Shown here in pieces: positions 1 through 8,465 of a stretch of DNA of 64,000 bases (within the stretch, counting starts at the first letter, position 1; each line of letters opens with the position of its first letter). The stretch is from contig CAAEBN010000017.1 of assembly GCA_900754075.1 (NCBI GenBank), positions 49,815-113,814 on the forward strand, written 5' to 3'. Source of the DNA: an uncultured Collinsella sp. Lineage in GTDB: Bacteria; Actinomycetota; Coriobacteriia; Coriobacteriales; Coriobacteriaceae. The notes under the pieces are model-generated. The model did not search any database and had not been told where the DNA came from. It saw only the letters and a program-made list of their open reading frames with translations. A program made the position numbers and the translations under genes.

Positions 1-1
1 A

Positions 2-58
2 AAGTTTGCGCTTCACGCCCAGACGCCCTTCGGTCACAATGGAAAGCGTGTCAATTAG
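2..58 (+). CDS. 3' end of an upstream gene, possibly topA
   Basis: A frame open from the window edge gives 18 residues (KFALHAQTPF...GKRVN) and stops at TAG 56-58, 14 bases before the trmFO ATG. The tail itself carries no diagnostic motif. Many Gram-positive and actinobacterial genomes place topA directly before trmFO and xerC, so topA is the best guess from position only. Confidence 0.35.
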   Translation, partial: KFALHAQTPFGHNGKRVN

Positions 59-72
59 AAAGGTGTTTGCAG

Positions 73-1410
73 ATGCAGTTCGATCAGGTGACGGTTATCG
101 GTGGCGGTCTGGCGGGTTCGGAATGTGCGATCCAGCTGGCAGATCGCGGGTTTGCCGTAAAGCTGTGCGAGATGCGCCCCCAGGTGAGCTCTCCGGCCCA
201 CCATACCGACCACCTGGCCGAGCTCGTCTGCTCAAATTCGTTTAAGTCAACCCGTCCGGATTCCGCTGCTGGCCTACTAAAGGCCGAGCTCGAGCGCATG
301 GGTTCGGTGCTGCTCGATTGCGCCCATCGCGCGGCCGTTCCCGCCGGCGGTGCCCTGGCGGTCGATCGCGTCAAGTTTTCCGAGCTTGTCGAGGCCGAGG
401 TTGCCGCCCGACCCAATATCGAGGTCGTGCACGGCGAGGTTACGCAGATTCCCGAGGGCCACGTGGTCATTGCCGCGGGCCCGCTGTGTTCACCGGCATT
501 GAGCGAAGAGGTCATGAAGCTCGTCGGTGGCGACGCCTTGGCGTTCTTTGATGCTGCCGCGCCAATCGTCGATGCCTCCACGCTCGATATGGACGTGCTG
601 TTCTCGCAGTCGCGCTACGAGGAGCAGGGGAGCGGCGACTATCTCAACGCTCCGCTTAATAAGGAGGAGTACGAGGCCTTTTTCGAGGCACTCACCACCG
701 CCGACCGCGTGGTGCTCAAGGACTTTGAGGGTGGCGACCTGTTCCAGGCCTGTCAGCCCGCCGAGGAAGTCGCCCGTACCGGTAAGGATGCTATCCGCTT
801 TGGTGCCATGAAGCCCGTCGGCCTCACCGACCCGCGTACCGGACGTCGCCCTTGGGCGGCGATTCAGCTGCGCGCCGAGAACAAGGAGAAGACCGCCTAC
901 AACCTGGTGGGCTTCCAGACCAACCTGACCTTTGGCGAACAAAAGCGTGTCTTCCATATGGTTCCCGGTCTGGAGAATGCCGAGTTCTTCCGTTATGGCG
1001 TCATGCACCGCAATACCTTTGTCGATGCGCCGCACGTGCTTGACGGCACTTTTGCCGTGCCTGGCACGGGTGTGCGCCTCGCCGGTCAGATTACCGGCAC
1101 CGAGGGGTACATGGAAGCGGTGGCGACCGGTCTGCTTGCTGCGCTTAACACCTATGCCGAGGCTATCGGTGTGGCTTCTGTGGAGCTTCCTCGCGTGGGC
1201 GCCCTGGGCGCGCTCGTGGGCTATGCGACCGATCCGGCAACGGTGGGCTATCAGCCCATGCACGTTAACTTTGGCTTGGTGCCACCGCTCGAGGACGGCA
1301 AGCGCCGCAGTAAACGCGACCGCTACCAGGCATATGCGGATCGCGCGCTCGAGGCCCTCGATGCCTACTTGGCCACGCGTTCCGACTTGTTTGGGGGCGA
1401 CCGGTCATAG
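73..1410 (+). CDS. trmFO: Methylenetetrahydrofolate-tRNA-(uracil-5-)-methyltransferase TrmFO
   Basis: FAD- and folate-dependent enzyme that makes 5-methyluridine at position 54 of the tRNA T-loop, taking carbon from methylenetetrahydrofolate. The 445-residue product starts with a Rossmann FAD motif, GGGLAGSE at residues 10-17, and carries family stretches such as the CEMRP segment and the C-terminal GITGTEGY-like region (QITGTEGYMEA). Length fits the family (about 430-450). ATG 73 is chosen over the in-frame TTG 67 because AGAAAGG at 57-63 is nine bases from the ATG but only three from the TTG. Its stop TAG (1408-1410) abuts the recombinase gene, suggesting co-transcription. GidA-like flavoproteins are the only near alternative and are much longer. 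Confidence 0.96.
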   Translation: MQFDQVTVIGGGLAGSECAIQLADRGFAVKLCEMRPQVSSPAHHTDHLAELVCSNSFKSTRPDSAAGLLKAELERMGSVLLDCAHRAAVPAGGALAVDRVKFSELVEAEVAARPNIEVVHGEVTQIPEGHVVIAAGPLCSPALSEEVMKLVGGDALAFFDAAAPIVDASTLDMDVLFSQSRYEEQGSGDYLNAPLNKEEYEAFFEALTTADRVVLKDFEGGDLFQACQPAEEVARTGKDAIRFGAMKPVGLTDPRTGRRPWAAIQLRAENKEKTAYNLVGFQTNLTFGEQKRVFHMVPGLENAEFFRYGVMHRNTFVDAPHVLDGTFAVPGTGVRLAGQITGTEGYMEAVATGLLAALNTYAEAIGVASVELPRVGALGALVGYATDPATVGYQPMHVNFGLVPPLEDGKRRSKRDRYQAYADRALEALDAYLATRSDLFGGDRS

Positions 1411-1484
1411 CCTTTGACCTGTACGATACCGTCGACTCGTTTATCGCCTACATCGCACGTGTCGAGGGGCTCTCTCCCAATACG

Positions 1485-2327
1485 GTGACTGCCTATGGAT
1501 CGCGGTTGGAGCGCTTTGCTGCCTGGTGCGAGCGTACGGGTGTCGATGCGCGTATGGCCGATGTGCGTACCGTCCGCGCATATTTGGCCGAGTTTTCGCG
1601 CGAGCAGGTGGCGCCTCGCACCATTGCCGCGCATTTGTCGGCTATTCGGTCGCTCTATCGTTGGATGGCTGCCGAGGGGATTGTCGAGGGCGATGCGGTC
1701 TCGGCGATCGCGTCGCCCAAGCTGCCGCGCGACCTGCCCGGTGTGCTGACGACCCAACAGGTCGAGGCGCTGCTCAAGACGCCTGATACTTCGACGCCCG
1801 TGGGACTGCGCGATGCGGCGATGCTCGAGCTGCTCTATGCCTCGGGTGCCCGCATCTCGGAGCTTGCCGCGCTTAACGTGGAATCCATCGCTTGGTCGGA
1901 GCGCGTGGTTCGCCTTTGGGGCAAGGGGAGCAAGGAGCGCATCGTTCCTCTGTATCGTCGCGCACTTGAGGCGACGTGCACCTATGTCGAGGAGGGGAGA
2001 CCGGTGCTGCTCGCCCAGGCAAAGCGTCGTGATGCCGCAAACGGTCCCCATCCGCTGTATATTTCTGCGCGCGGTAATCGCATGAGTGCCGCTATGCTCA
2101 GACGACGGTTCCATACGCTGGCGACGCTCGCTGGCATCCCTGCCGACATTGCCCCGCATGCGATGCGCCACACGTTTGCGACCGATTTGCTTGAGGGCGG
2201 CGCGGATCTGCGTTCGGTTCAAGAGCTGCTGGGACATGCGAGCCTGTCCACGACGCAGATTTACACGCATCTTACGCCCGATCGGCTTAAGCGCGCCGTG
2301 ACCCAGGCCCATCCCCGGGGCGAGTAG
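1485..2327 (+). CDS. xerC: Tyrosine recombinase XerC/XerD-like
   Basis: Site-specific tyrosine recombinase, probably resolving chromosome dimers at dif before division, with FtsK (encoded at 47.2 kb) as partner. All catalytic residues are present, numbered from the GTG at 1485: R123, K147 (GKGSKER), H225 and R228 (HAMRHTFA), H251 (LGHASLSTT) and the nucleophile Y260 (TQIYTHL). The start is a problem. Recognisable N-terminal core-binding-domain sequence (FIAYIARVEGLSPN) continues upstream in frame to about 1413, yet no ATG, GTG or TTG lies in frame between the stop at 1311-1313 and GTG 1485. Real initiation may use ATA 1407, overlapping the trmFO stop behind GGGGGCGA, or CTG 1419. XerC and XerD cannot be separated from sequence alone; position next to trmFO favours XerC. 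Confidence 0.9.
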   Translation: MTAYGSRLERFAAWCERTGVDARMADVRTVRAYLAEFSREQVAPRTIAAHLSAIRSLYRWMAAEGIVEGDAVSAIASPKLPRDLPGVLTTQQVEALLKTPDTSTPVGLRDAAMLELLYASGARISELAALNVESIAWSERVVRLWGKGSKERIVPLYRRALEATCTYVEEGRPVLLAQAKRRDAANGPHPLYISARGNRMSAAMLRRRFHTLATLAGIPADIAPHAMRHTFATDLLEGGADLRSVQELLGHASLSTTQIYTHLTPDRLKRAVTQAHPRGE

Positions 2328-2373
2328 GCTGGGCGGCTCGTGTTGCGCTTAGGTGTGTGGTTTTGATTGCGGG

Positions 2374-2402
2374 TTGGCAGAAAGAGGCAATCCTGCTATC
2401 AT
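2374..2402 (+). promoter_or_regulatory. rpsB-tsf promoter
   Basis: TTGGCA at 2374-2379 and TATCAT at 2397-2402 are separated by 17 bp, and TGC directly before the -10 makes it an extended -10. Expected transcript start is near 2409, giving a leader of about 135 nt before rpsB. Confidence 0.8.
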
Positions 2403-2408
2403 TCATCG

Positions 2409-2543
2409 GGTTGCTTCACGGCAACAGGTTTTTATCACGCACGCGCGGCTACTTCATACCGTGGTGCCCGGGCTTTGGTAGCACATGTCCGGGTTGGTTT
2501 TGGAGGATGACCCCGCGCGGAGGCAAACCACAGGAGGTTTAAC
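2409..2543 (+). promoter_or_regulatory. Structured 5' leader of rpsB
   Basis: The leader opens with a hairpin at the predicted 5' end (GTTGC 2410-2414 with GCAAC 2421-2425). It then holds a nested structure: an outer 7-bp stem (2442-2448 with 2513-2519) encloses a 5-bp stem (2467-2471 with 2489-2493). The AGGAGG ribosome site at 2532-2537 follows. E. coli S2 represses rpsB-tsf through its leader; a similar autogenous role here is inference. Confidence 0.5.
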
Positions 2544-3272
2544 ATGGCTACCAAGATTAATATCCGCACCCTGCTCGAGGCCGGCTGCCACTTCGGTCAC
2601 CAGACCCGTCGCTGGAACCCCAAGATGAAGCCGTTCATCTTCGGTGAGCGCAACGGCATCTATATCCTCGACCTCAAGCAGACCATCCTCGACGCCGACC
2701 AGGCCTACACCTTCGTCAAGAACGTCGCCAAGGGCGGCAACGTGCTGTTCGTCGGCACCAAGAAGCAGGCTCAGGAGGCCGTCAAGAACGCCGCTGAGCG
2801 CGCCAACATGCCTTACATCAACCAGCGTTGGCTCGGCGGCATGCTGACCAACTTCGTCACCATCCGCTCCCGTATCAACCGCATGGAGGAGCTCGAGGCC
2901 ATGGTCGAGGACGGCCGTATGGCAGTGCTCCCCAAGAAGGAGCAGGCTGTGCTCGGTAAGGAGCTCACCAAGCTCCAGACCAACCTCGGTGGCGCCCGCG
3001 ACATGAAGGGTCTGCCCCAGGCTCTCTTCGTCATCGACACCAAGCGCGAGGAGAACGCTATCAAGGAGGCCCAGCGCCTGAACATCCCCGTCGTCGCTCT
3101 GATCGACACCAACTCCGATCCCGACGAGGTCGAGTACGGCATCCCCTGCAACGATGACGCTATCTCCGCTGTCACCCTTATGTGCGAGCTCATGGCTGAC
3201 GCCTGCCTCGCTGGCTCCGGCAAGGAGCAGGTCTCCGAGGCCGAGATGGCCGCTGAGCCCAAGGCCGAGTAA
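2544..3272 (+). CDS. rpsB: 30S ribosomal protein S2
   Basis: Structural protein of the 30S subunit, assembled late and needed for S1 function and mRNA binding. The 242-residue product matches S2 from the first helix ([19 protein letters not shown]) through [12 protein letters not shown] and the ALIDTNSDP segment. A short acidic Ala/Glu-rich tail ([11 protein letters not shown]) ends the protein. AGGAGG seven bases before ATG 2544 is the strongest ribosome site in this part of the window. tsf follows after 45 bases with no terminator, the usual rpsB-tsf pair. Codon choice is strongly biased (CTC, GTC, AAG), as expected of a highly expressed gene. Confidence 0.98.
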   Translation: MATKINIRTLLEAGCHFGHQTRRWNPKMKPFIFGERNGIYILDLKQTILDADQAYTFVKNVAKGGNVLFVGTKKQAQEAVKNAAERANMPYINQRWLGGMLTNFVTIRSRINRMEELEAMVEDGRMAVLPKKEQAVLGKELTKLQTNLGGARDMKGLPQALFVIDTKREENAIKEAQRLNIPVVALIDTNSDPDEVEYGIPCNDDAISAVTLMCELMADACLAGSGKEQVSEAEMAAEPKAE

Positions 3273-3317
3273 ATCAGTCTTAGTTAATTCTTTTTCATCT
3301 CTTTGAAAGGAACCACA

Positions 3318-4187
3318 ATGGCCCAGATTACCGCCGCTATGGTCAAGCAGCTCCGCGAGATGACCGACTCCCCGATGATGGAGTGCAAGAAGGCTCTCGT
3401 CGAGGCTGACGGCGACATGGACGCCGCTGTCGACGTTCTGCGCAAGAACGGCCTCGCCAAGGCTGCCAAGAAGGCTGGCCGTGAGACCAACGAGGGCGCT
3501 GTCGCCGCGTTCGTCTCCGAGGACGGCAAGACCGGCGCTCTGCTCGAGCTCTCCTGCGAGACCGACTTCGTCGGCTCCAACGCCAAGTTCACCGGCTTTG
3601 CTTCCAAGGTCGCTGAGGTTGTCGCTACCACCGAGCCTGCTGACGTCGACGCTCTGCTCGAGAAGCCGATGGGCGAGGAGACCGTTTCCTCCGAGCTCAC
3701 CGAGATGATTCACATCATGGGCGAGAACATGAAGATCTCCCGTTTCGCCGCCCGCAAGGCTGAGAACGGCGCTCTCGCTTCTTACATCCACATGGGTGGT
3801 AAGATCGGCGTTCTCGTCGAGTTCGCTTTCGAGAAGGCCGAGACCGCTCAGGCTGAGTCCTTCAAGACCTTTGCTCACGACGTTGCCCTTCAGGTTGCCG
3901 CCGTCGCCCCGATCTGCGCTACCCGCGATCAGGTTCCGGCTGAGACCGTCGAGCACGAGAAGCAGATCTACATGGCTCAGGCTGCCGAGTCCGGCAAGCC
4001 CGAGGCTATCCAGGAGAAGATGGCTGTTGGCCGTCTGGAGAAGTTCTACAAGCAGTCCGTGCTCACCGAGCAGGAGTTCATCAAGGACAGCTCCCTCACC
4101 ATCAAGAAGTACGCTGAGCAGGTCTCCAAGGAGCTCGGCGACACCATTACCGTCGTTGCCTTTGACCGTCTGGTCCGTGGCGAGTAA
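3318..4187 (+). CDS. tsf: Elongation factor Ts
   Basis: Guanine-nucleotide exchange factor that recycles EF-Tu from GDP to GTP during elongation. The 289-residue product has the N-terminal UBA-like domain (MVKQLREMTDSPMMECKKAL), the core ELSCETDFVGSN segment that contacts EF-Tu, and a C-terminal coiled-coil module. The family usually reads LR(E/D)xTGAGMMDCKKAL, so TDSPMMECKKAL is a mild lineage variant. ATG 3318 is preferred over TTG 3303 because GAAAGGA (3305-3311) sits at normal spacing and MAQITAAM is a typical N terminus. It is co-transcribed with rpsB and closed by the terminator at 4211. Confidence 0.97.
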   Translation: MAQITAAMVKQLREMTDSPMMECKKALVEADGDMDAAVDVLRKNGLAKAAKKAGRETNEGAVAAFVSEDGKTGALLELSCETDFVGSNAKFTGFASKVAEVVATTEPADVDALLEKPMGEETVSSELTEMIHIMGENMKISRFAARKAENGALASYIHMGGKIGVLVEFAFEKAETAQAESFKTFAHDVALQVAAVAPICATRDQVPAETVEHEKQIYMAQAAESGKPEAIQEKMAVGRLEKFYKQSVLTEQEFIKDSSLTIKKYAEQVSKELGDTITVVAFDRLVRGE

Positions 4188-4210
4188 ATAAGCTCTTGTA
4201 GCTGGTAATG

Positions 4211-4245
4211 AGCAGGCTGTGGGTTTTACTCACAGCCTGCTTTTT
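4211..4245 (+). terminator. Intrinsic terminator after rpsB-tsf
   Basis: A perfect 11-bp stem (4211-4221 with 4231-4241), a nine-base loop and a T-rich tail. Confidence 0.93.
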
Positions 4246-4304
4246 CATGGCTCTCCGTTAAGCCTTTGATATTATGTTATGAGTCTAATTAAAGGAGGAT
4301 CGCT

Positions 4305-5027
4305 TTGTCCGACATCCGATATAAACGCGTGCTTCTGAAGCTCTCCGGTGAAGCGCTGATGGGCGATGGCAACTACGGCATCGACCCCAAGGTTACCGAT
4401 CATCTTGCCAAGCAGGTCAAGGAGCTGCTCGCCGTTGGTCATGAGGTCGGCGTCGTTGTCGGCGGCGGCAATATTTTCCGCGGCATGGCCGGCGCCGCCG
4501 GTGGTATGGATCGCGCCCAGGCCGATTACATGGGCATGCTCGCTACCGTTATGAACGCGCTTGCCCTGCAGGATGCCTTCGAGCACAACGATGTTCCCTG
4601 CCGCGTGATGAGCGCTATCCAGATGAACGAGATTTGCGAGCCCTATATTCGCCGTCGCGCCATCAACCACCTGTCCAAGGGCAACGTCGTTATCTTTGCC
4701 GCCGGATCGGGTAATCCGTACTTTACGACTGACACCGCCGCGGCCCTTCGCGCCTGCGAGATCGGTGCCGAGATTCTGATTAAGGCCACCAAGGTTGACG
4801 GCATCTACGACAAGGATCCCGTCAAGTGCGCCGATGCCGTCCGTTTTGACAAGATTACCTATCACGAGGTTCTCGTCCGCGGTCTGCAGGTTATGGATTC
4901 CACGGCTACGGCACTGTGCCAGGATAACCGTATGCCGATTTTGGTCCTCAACATCGATGGCGAGGACACCGTCAAGCGCGCGCTTTCGGGTGAGCCCGTC
5001 GGCACGCTCGTCTATCAGGAGGATTAA
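4305..5027 (+). CDS. pyrH: UMP kinase
   Basis: Hexameric amino-acid-kinase-fold enzyme that phosphorylates UMP to UDP, the step after the pyr operon encoded at 18-23.6 kb. The 240-residue product shows KLSGEAL at residues 12-18 and the glycine-rich GGGNIFRG at 53-60, plus the [20 protein letters not shown] region of bacterial UMP kinases. The start is TTG 4305: AGGAGG (4293-4298) is six bases upstream and no ATG is in position. frr starts two bases after its stop, so the two are co-translated. A possible weak promoter (TATTAT at 4270-4275) lies between the tsf terminator and this gene. Confidence 0.97.
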   Translation: MSDIRYKRVLLKLSGEALMGDGNYGIDPKVTDHLAKQVKELLAVGHEVGVVVGGGNIFRGMAGAAGGMDRAQADYMGMLATVMNALALQDAFEHNDVPCRVMSAIQMNEICEPYIRRRAINHLSKGNVVIFAAGSGNPYFTTDTAAALRACEIGAEILIKATKVDGIYDKDPVKCADAVRFDKITYHEVLVRGLQVMDSTATALCQDNRMPILVLNIDGEDTVKRALSGEPVGTLVYQED

Positions 5028-5029
5028 GC

Positions 5030-5566
5030 ATGGCAGAGAACATCACCGCCCACATGGACAAGTCGCTCGAGTCCCTCAAGCACAACTTCTCCAAGGTTCG
5101 CACGGGTCGCGCCAACGCTAACATTCTGTCCGACATCTCGGTCGATTACTACGGTGTTCCCACGCCGGTTACCCAGGTTGCCGCCGTTAAGACTCCCGAG
5201 GCCCACATGCTGCTCATCGAGCCCTGGGACAAGGCACTCGTCAATGCTATTGTGAAGGCTATCAGCGCTTCCGATCTGGGCATTACTCCCAACTCTGACG
5301 GTACCGTCGTGCGCCTTCCGTTCCCGGCTCCCACCGAGGAGCGTCGTCGCGAGCTCGTCAAGGAGTGCCGCGAGTATGCCGAGCAGGCCAAGGTTTCCAT
5401 TCGCAACATCCGTCGTGACTTTAACAACAAGCTCGAGCGTGACGAAGAGCTCACCGAGGACGATGTCCGTCGCGAGCAGGCCAAGGTCCAGAAGCATACC
5501 GATGAGTATGTTGCCAAGGTCGAGGAGCTTCTGAAGGAAAAAGAAGCCGAGGTCATGGAGATCTAA
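5030..5566 (+). CDS. frr: Ribosome recycling factor
   Basis: Works with EF-G to split the 70S ribosome after termination. The 178-residue product (family about 185) shows the conserved start (MDKSLESLKHNFSKVRTGRA), the DYYGVPTPVTQVA loop, and the C-terminal helix with IRNIRRDFNNKLE and EDDVRREQAKVQKHTDEYV. The pyrH-frr pairing is conserved across bacteria. uppS starts directly after its stop codon. Confidence 0.97.
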   Translation: MAENITAHMDKSLESLKHNFSKVRTGRANANILSDISVDYYGVPTPVTQVAAVKTPEAHMLLIEPWDKALVNAIVKAISASDLGITPNSDGTVVRLPFPAPTEERRRELVKECREYAEQAKVSIRNIRRDFNNKLERDEELTEDDVRREQAKVQKHTDEYVAKVEELLKEKEAEVMEI

Positions 5567-5567
5567 G

Positions 5568-6362
5568 GTGCAATACGACGAGAACAAACTGGTCGAGTAC
5601 TTTGCCGACGCCCCTGCGGGCGTCGGTTTTTCCGACCTTGACCTCAATAAGATTCCGCATCATATTTCGTGCATCATGGACGGCAACGGTCGTTGGGCCA
5701 CGGCGCGCGGTCTTGCCCGCACCGAGGGCCACAAGGCAGGTATCGTCTCCCTGCGCGAGATTATTACCGCATGCGTGCGCTTGGGCGTCGACGTCCTTTC
5801 GGCCTATGCGTTTTCCACCGAAAACTGGAATCGTCCGCAGCACGAGGTCAACGTTTTGATGCATTTGTTTGCCAAGACGTTTATCGATGAGCTGCCGCTG
5901 CTTAAGCGTGAAAACGTTCGCGTTGTCTTTTTGGGCGATATTTCCGCACTGCCCAAGAAGACCCGCGATGTCTTTGAGCGAGGTCTTGCCGAGTGTGCCG
6001 ACCACACCGGCATGACGCTGGCGCTTGCCGTCAACTATGGTGCCCGTGCCGAGATCACCCGTGCCGTCCGTCAGATCGCGCTCGATGCCGCCGCTGGAAA
6101 GATCGATCCCGCCGCTATCGACGATGATTTGGTTGCTTCGCATCTGTACACCGCCGGATTGCCCGATCCGGAGCTTGTGATTCGCACTTCTGGCGAGCTT
6201 CGCCTTTCGAACTATCTGCTGTGGCAGGTTGCCTATTCTGAGTTTTATGTCACCAATACCTATTGGCCCGACTTTGATCGTTGGGGTCTTGTCGACGCCA
6301 TTTTGGCCTACCAGGGCCGCGACCGTAGGTTTGGTGGACTGAGCAAGACCGAGGAGGCTTAA
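5568..6362 (+). CDS. uppS: Isoprenyl transferase (undecaprenyl diphosphate synthase)
   Basis: Cis-prenyltransferase that adds isopentenyl units to farnesyl diphosphate to make the C55 carrier lipid for peptidoglycan and other wall polymers. The 264-residue product has the MDGNGRWA motif with the catalytic aspartate at residue 38, YAFSTENWNRP, and the C-terminal RTSGELRLSNYLLWQ region with FYVTNTYWPDF. GTG 5568 follows the frr stop immediately, with GGAG seven bases upstream. Together with dxr and ispG in this run it supplies and uses isoprenoid precursors. A decaprenyl-type chain length cannot be excluded. Confidence 0.95.
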   Translation: MQYDENKLVEYFADAPAGVGFSDLDLNKIPHHISCIMDGNGRWATARGLARTEGHKAGIVSLREIITACVRLGVDVLSAYAFSTENWNRPQHEVNVLMHLFAKTFIDELPLLKRENVRVVFLGDISALPKKTRDVFERGLAECADHTGMTLALAVNYGARAEITRAVRQIALDAAAGKIDPAAIDDDLVASHLYTAGLPDPELVIRTSGELRLSNYLLWQVAYSEFYVTNTYWPDFDRWGLVDAILAYQGRDRRFGGLSKTEEA

Positions 6363-6364
6363 TC

Positions 6365-7255
6365 GTGTCCGATCGTCCCAAGGCGTCTGCTCCCAAGGCG
6401 TCAACTCCCAAGGCGCCTGCCGCCAAAAGCGGCGCGGCTACGACTTCGTGGTTGGCCGGCTTTATTACCCGTGCCGCTGCAGGTATCGTCTACGCCGTTG
6501 TATTTATTCTCTGCCTGGTTTTGGGTATCGTTCCCACTGCCATCTTCGTCTCTGTCATGAGCGGCCTGTGCTGCTATGAGTTTTTCCGCATGACGAAGCT
6601 CGATGGCAAGGTGGCCAACGAGCGCCTGGGTATCGCTGCCGCCGTGCTCTTTCCGCTCTCGGCGCTGGGTGACTCGCTGCTGTTGAATGCCCTGCTTTTT
6701 GCTCTGATGCTTGCGGTGGGCATTTGGTATGTCTGGTCGTCGCGTACCCGCATATCCGATGTAGCTGTGACGCTCATGGGTCCCATCTACACCGGTTTTA
6801 TGCTGTCGGCCATCGTGCTGCTGCGCGATGCCGTGCCCGGTTTTGCCGGCGCCCTGCTTTCGGTGGGTGTTTGCGCGTCTCTCTGGGTCTCCGATTCGTT
6901 TGCCTACATCGTGGGTAGTCGTATCGGCAAGCATAAGATGGTCCCCAAGATTTCTCCAAAAAAGAGCTGGGAGGGCTTTTTCGGCGGCATCTTGGGCTCG
7001 GTTCTCATCTGGCTCATTTTGTGGGCCACGCACTTCTATAGGCTGAGCCTGCCCTATGCACTGCTGTGCGGCGTTGTTGTGTCCATCCTGGGCGTTATCG
7101 GCGACCTCATCGAGTCACGCATCAAGCGTGGCGTGGGCGTCAAGGATTCCGGCAACCTTATCCCGGGCCATGGCGGCATGCTCGACCGTAGCGACTCGCT
7201 TATCTTTGGCTGCATTACCGCGCAGCTGCTTTTGATGATCGGAGGCGTGCTGTAA
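6365..7255 (+). CDS. cdsA: Phosphatidate cytidylyltransferase (CDP-diglyceride synthase)
   Basis: Integral membrane enzyme converting phosphatidic acid and CTP to CDP-diacylglycerol, the substrate of PgsA (53.4 kb). The 296-residue product has a 30-residue Lys/Ala/Pro-rich cytoplasmic N terminus and roughly seven to eight hydrophobic segments. The signature near the C terminus is clear: SDSFAYIVGSRIGKHK, then ISPKKSWEG, then IKRGVGVKDSGNLIPGHGGM with LDRSDS. The start is GTG 6365, two bases after uppS. Its stop overlaps the dxr start (TAATG). Confidence 0.95.
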   Translation: MSDRPKASAPKASTPKAPAAKSGAATTSWLAGFITRAAAGIVYAVVFILCLVLGIVPTAIFVSVMSGLCCYEFFRMTKLDGKVANERLGIAAAVLFPLSALGDSLLLNALLFALMLAVGIWYVWSSRTRISDVAVTLMGPIYTGFMLSAIVLLRDAVPGFAGALLSVGVCASLWVSDSFAYIVGSRIGKHKMVPKISPKKSWEGFFGGILGSVLIWLILWATHFYRLSLPYALLCGVVVSILGVIGDLIESRIKRGVGVKDSGNLIPGHGGMLDRSDSLIFGCITAQLLLMIGGVL

Positions 7256-8442
7256 TGGCGTTTCAGACGACGTACGGCCCCGATAGTCGTCTGCGGGTTG
7301 CAATTTTGGGCTGTACGGGCTCTATTGGCACCCAGGCGCTCGATGTTTGCCGTCAGCATGCCGACCGTCTGCAGGTGACGGCGCTTTCCGTTAATTCCAG
7401 TACCGCTGAGCTCGTTGCGTTTGCCCGTGAGTTTTCGGTTCCGGCCGTTGCCGTGGCCGACGCCACCCACGGTGCTGATGCTGTACTGCAGGAGCTGCCC
7501 GAGGGCACCGAGCTCGGTGTTGGTGCGCAGGCAGTTTGTGAGCTCGCACGTCGCGATGACGTCGACTGTGCACTCGTCGCTATTGTGGGCGCCGCCGGGC
7601 TCGAAGCGAGCCATGCTGCCCTGACTTCGAACAAGCGTCTTGCACTTGCCAATAAGGAGTCGCTCGTTGTTGGCGGCGACCTGCTGATGCCGCTGGCGCA
7701 GCCGGGTCAGCTCATTCCGGTCGACTCCGAGCACTCCGCCATCTATCAGTGCTATCTGGGTGAGAATCCACGCGAGGCCCACTGCATTTGGCTTACCTGT
7801 TCGGGCGGTCCGTTCTTTGGCCGTTCACGCGAGGATCTCGACCACGTGACCCGCAAGGACGCCTTGGCGCATCCCACGTGGGCCATGGGGGCAAAGATCA
7901 CCATCGACTCCGCCACCCTTATGAACAAGGGCCTGGAGCGTATCGAGGCGATGCATCTGTTCGGGTGCGATCTCGACTTTATCAACGTGGTCGTTCAGCG
8001 CCAGTCAAAGATCCACTCGATGGTCGAGTATGCGGACGGCTCTGTGATGGCACATCTTGGTGCGTCCGACATGCGCATTCCCATCCAGTTTGCGTTCTCG
8101 TATCCCGAGCGGTGGGATACCCCAGCGCCTCGAATCGATTTCCGCGAGCTCGGGCAGCTCACGTTTGATGCTGCCGATATGGACACATTCCGCTGCCTGG
8201 CGCTGGCCGAGCGTGCCGGCAGAACGGGCGGCACCATGCCGTGCGTGCTGAATGCCGCCAACGAAGTTGCCGTCGATGCCTTCCTGCACGATGCCTGCAC
8301 CTTTACCGATATCGACCGAATCGTCGAGTCGTGCATGGATGCACACGATACGCAGGCGGTCGCATCCTTCGAGCAGCTTCGCGATATCGATACGTGGGCT
8401 CGTGCCAAGGCCGCCGAGGTGCTCGCTGCAACCCGCTCTTAA
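7255..8442 (+). CDS. dxr: 1-deoxy-D-xylulose 5-phosphate reductoisomerase
   Basis: Second step of the MEP isoprenoid pathway: converts DXP to MEP using NADPH and a divalent metal. The 395-residue product has the NADPH-binding GCTGSIGTQALDV, the ANKESLVVGG loop, the metal-binding PVDSEHSAIYQC, and WAMGAKITIDSATLMNKGLE with the MPCVLNAANEVAVDAFL C-terminal region. ispG, the sixth step, lies two genes downstream, with the site-2 protease between them, an arrangement known from many bacteria. It overlaps cdsA by one base. Confidence 0.97.
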   Translation: MAFQTTYGPDSRLRVAILGCTGSIGTQALDVCRQHADRLQVTALSVNSSTAELVAFAREFSVPAVAVADATHGADAVLQELPEGTELGVGAQAVCELARRDDVDCALVAIVGAAGLEASHAALTSNKRLALANKESLVVGGDLLMPLAQPGQLIPVDSEHSAIYQCYLGENPREAHCIWLTCSGGPFFGRSREDLDHVTRKDALAHPTWAMGAKITIDSATLMNKGLERIEAMHLFGCDLDFINVVVQRQSKIHSMVEYADGSVMAHLGASDMRIPIQFAFSYPERWDTPAPRIDFRELGQLTFDAADMDTFRCLALAERAGRTGGTMPCVLNAANEVAVDAFLHDACTFTDIDRIVESCMDAHDTQAVASFEQLRDIDTWARAKAAEVLAATRS

Positions 8443-8465
8443 TCGTAAGGATTGCTTTTCGTTTT

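Noticed and set aside
2454..3956. 500-residue reverse frame opposite rpsB and tsf
   Set aside because: Mirror of highly biased ribosomal-gene codons; it spans two real genes and a gap and shows no domain.
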